From an uncultured Alistipes sp. (lineage in GTDB: Bacteria > Bacteroidota > Bacteroidia > Bacteroidales > Rikenellaceae): DNA of 7,433 nucleotides. The translations under genes and the position numbers were made by a program. Position 1 is the stretch's first letter. Each line of letters starts with the position of its first letter. Of the stretch, positions 6,826 through 7,433 are shown piece by piece. Location of the stretch: the NCBI GenBank assembly GCA_904502005.1, contig CAJGDC010000067.1, positions 1-7,433 on the forward strand. Direction: 5' to 3'. The notes beneath the pieces are model-generated. The model had not been told where the DNA came from. It ran no database searches and saw nothing but the letters and a program-made list of their open reading frames with translations.

Positions 6826-6883
6826 CTTTATATACATTTAGTAAATATTATTCAATCAATAACTTACGGCTCGGCTACGTTTG

Positions 6884-6903
6884 CCCGATTGCCGAAAATC
6901 GGG
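6884..6903 (-). promoter_or_regulatory. Hairpin at the 5' end of the small-gene/lipoprotein transcript
   Basis: A 7-bp perfect stem, CCCGATT (6884-6890) with AATCGGG (6897-6903), has a 6-base loop and begins one base from the -7 box. It would be at or very near the 5' end of the mRNA, with about 55 further bases of leader. It could protect the 5' end or be a regulator site. Confidence 0.45.
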
Positions 6904-6904
6904 A

Positions 6905-6912
6905 CAAAGGTA
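6905..6912 (-). promoter_or_regulatory. -7 box of the small-gene/lipoprotein operon
   Basis: On the minus strand TACCTTTG matches TAnnTTTG exactly. The DNA upstream (6913-6960) is very AT-rich, but no TTG stands at the usual -33 spacing. The predicted start near 6898 gives a leader of about 70 bases. Confidence 0.55.
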
Positions 6913-7071
6913 AGACTTTTAAATGGGATTTTTTATGATTTTATAAAATATTTTACAAATTTTCAACGAACGCCACATTTTTCACCACGAACCCCAAAAC
7001 CGATAAAACATAAGGGCAAAAAAGTAATATATTTTAAGGGCCTAAACCGCCTTCTCCACCACCATATTGCA

Positions 7072-7106
7072 CGAATTTTATCGTCAAAATGCGGTAGGTA
7101 CAACGC
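7072..7106 (+). repeat. 35-bp direct repeat, copy 1
   Basis: It is identical over 35 bases to 7233-7267 (starts CGAATTTTATCGT, ends GGTAGGTACAACGC). Both copies are preceded by TTGC; in this copy one extra A separates TTGC from the repeat. Confidence 0.9.
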
Positions 7107-7165
7107 ACGCGCTCAATTATTTATACGAAATGCAACTCAGAGTAGGCTATTTTTAGGCTTGCGAA

Positions 7166-7212
7166 GTATGCAAAACCGCAGCATACTAAGCGTATGTGAG
7201 GATTTTGCATAC
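7166..7212. repeat. Structured hairpin with TAAGC loop between the 35-bp repeats
   Basis: GTATGCAAAA (7166-7175) pairs perfectly with TTTTGCATAC (7203-7212). After CC/GG and a GCA/GA internal loop, GCATAC (7181-7186) pairs with GTATGT (7192-7197) around the loop TAAGC (7187-7191). No T run follows on either strand, so it is not an obvious terminator. It has the same layout as the hairpin at 1016-1063. Confidence 0.75.
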
Positions 7213-7232
7213 AAGCGTAACGACTTCCTTGC

Positions 7233-7267
7233 CGAATTTTATCGTCAAAATGCGGTAGGTACAACGC
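7233..7267 (+). repeat. 35-bp direct repeat, copy 2
   Basis: This is the exact second copy of 7072-7106, 126 bp downstream of the first, and it lies next to the rplI terminator. Confidence 0.9.
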
Positions 7268-7278
7268 TCGGCACAAAA

Positions 7279-7319
7279 AACAATAAAGGGCTGTACTTGT
7301 CGTACTGCCCTTTATTGTT
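7279..7319 (-). terminator. Terminator of the rplI operon, probably bidirectional
   Basis: A perfect 13-bp stem (7279-7291 with 7307-7319; core AATAAAGGGC/GCCCTTTATT) continues past a T-T mismatch into GTAC (7293-7296) paired with GTAC (7302-7305) around TTGTC. On the minus strand it runs into a T-rich stretch (TTGTTTTTTG). With one bulged base the stem can be extended by several A-T pairs. It starts 45 bases past the rplI stop codon. Confidence 0.85.
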
Positions 7320-7344
7320 TATTTGTGTTAGCGGAAGTAGATAT

Positions 7345-7365
7345 CCGCATTTTCACGATAAAATT
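7345..7365 (-). repeat. Inverted partial copy of the 35-bp repeat over the rplI stop codon
   Basis: On the minus strand these 21 bases match 20 of 21 with the first two-thirds of the 35-bp repeat (AATTTTATCGT, one changed base, then AAAATGCGG). The copy includes two bases of the rplI TAA stop codon. Confidence 0.75.
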
Positions 7366-7433
7366 ACTCAGCTACAACAGTAAGCGCCACCTCAGCCTTA
7401 ACCTCGCGGTGAAGCTTAACAGCAGCCTTGTAC
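7364..7433 (-). CDS. rplI: Ribosomal protein L9, C-terminal 22 residues (cut by window edge)
   Basis: The visible tail YKAAVKLHREVKAEVALTVVAE followed by TAA matches the C-terminal end of ribosomal protein L9, whose second domain ends with a V-x-L-H-x-E-V...V-x-V-V-A-E strand pair (compare E. coli ...HSEVFAKVIVNVVAE). L9 binds 23S rRNA at the base of the L1 stalk of the large subunit. The start and N-terminal RNA-binding domain lie outside the window; in this phylum the gene usually ends an rpsF-rpsR-rplI operon, which fits the strong terminator just downstream. Only 22 residues are visible, so the call rests on that motif. Confidence 0.85.
   Translation of the reverse strand, partial: YKAAVKLHREVKAEVALTVVAE

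Larger units (their letters stand above)
6913..7278. other. Non-coding intergenic region with repeats and a hairpin
   Basis: No convincing gene lies between the lipoprotein promoter and the rplI terminator. The stretch 6913-7071 is AT-rich with no feature I can name. From 7072 to 7267 it is built from an exact 35-bp direct repeat flanking 126 bp that contains a structured hairpin. A long frame crosses it on the plus strand, but it runs through the rplI terminator and into rplI antisense, so I do not accept it as a gene. Confidence 0.7.

Noticed and set aside
7072..7267. Possible CRISPR array
   Set aside because: Only two copies of a 35-bp repeat are present, and the 126-bp gap is far longer than a CRISPR spacer. 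No cas gene is visible.
6889..7383. Plus-strand open frame of 164 codons across the rplI-lipoprotein intergenic region
   Set aside because: It crosses both 35-bp repeats, the rplI terminator and the antisense of rplI. It has no promoter box or recognisable domain, and a low-complexity intergenic composition.

Overview
The window looks like a chromosomal stretch from a member of the Bacteroidota, probably order Bacteroidales (a gut or oral type). The signs are promoter boxes of the form TAnnTTTG, a DUF4834-type membrane protein, PEGA-domain and fimbrillin-like secreted proteins, and the short acidic leader gene often seen ahead of such lipoproteins. A Rikenellaceae/Alistipes relative is possible, but the sequence alone does not settle this. 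Every gene I can support is on the minus strand, so transcription runs from right to left.

From the right edge leftwards: (1) 7364-7433 is the C-terminal end of ribosomal protein L9 (rplI), followed by a strong hairpin terminator. (2) 6838-7363 is a roughly 525-bp non-coding stretch. It holds an exact 35-bp direct repeat, an inverted partial copy that overlaps the rplI stop codon, a structured hairpin, and a promoter at its left end. (3) 5182-6825 is a transcription unit with a tiny acidic protein of 42-46 residues, then a 498-residue fimbrillin-like lipoprotein, ending at a hairpin. (4) 3077-5041 encodes a second, longer paralogous lipoprotein with its own terminator. (5) 1101-2945 is a compact three-gene operon: a DUF4834-type membrane protein, an MlaE-type permease and an MlaF-type ATPase. 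It ends in a long palindrome. (6) 1-829 is the N-terminal part of a secreted PEGA-repeat protein with a good promoter.

The MlaE/MlaF pair should form the inner-membrane core of an MCE-type lipid transporter acting in outer-membrane lipid balance; no MCE (MlaD) subunit lies beside it here. The two lipoproteins are tandem paralogues with an N-terminal fimbrillin-like part and C-terminal Ig-like and beta-sandwich parts, so they are probably surface or pilus-associated components. The short acidic gene ahead of them is probably co-transcribed.

The least explained material is in the two intergenic regions. Two hairpins about 6 kb apart have unrelated outer stems. They share the same architecture, with a 3/2 internal loop, an inner stem whose bases change in compensation, and an identical TAAGC loop. 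I see no complete novel defence or mobile system. The repeat and hairpin family and the acidic leader gene are the best candidates for something undescribed.
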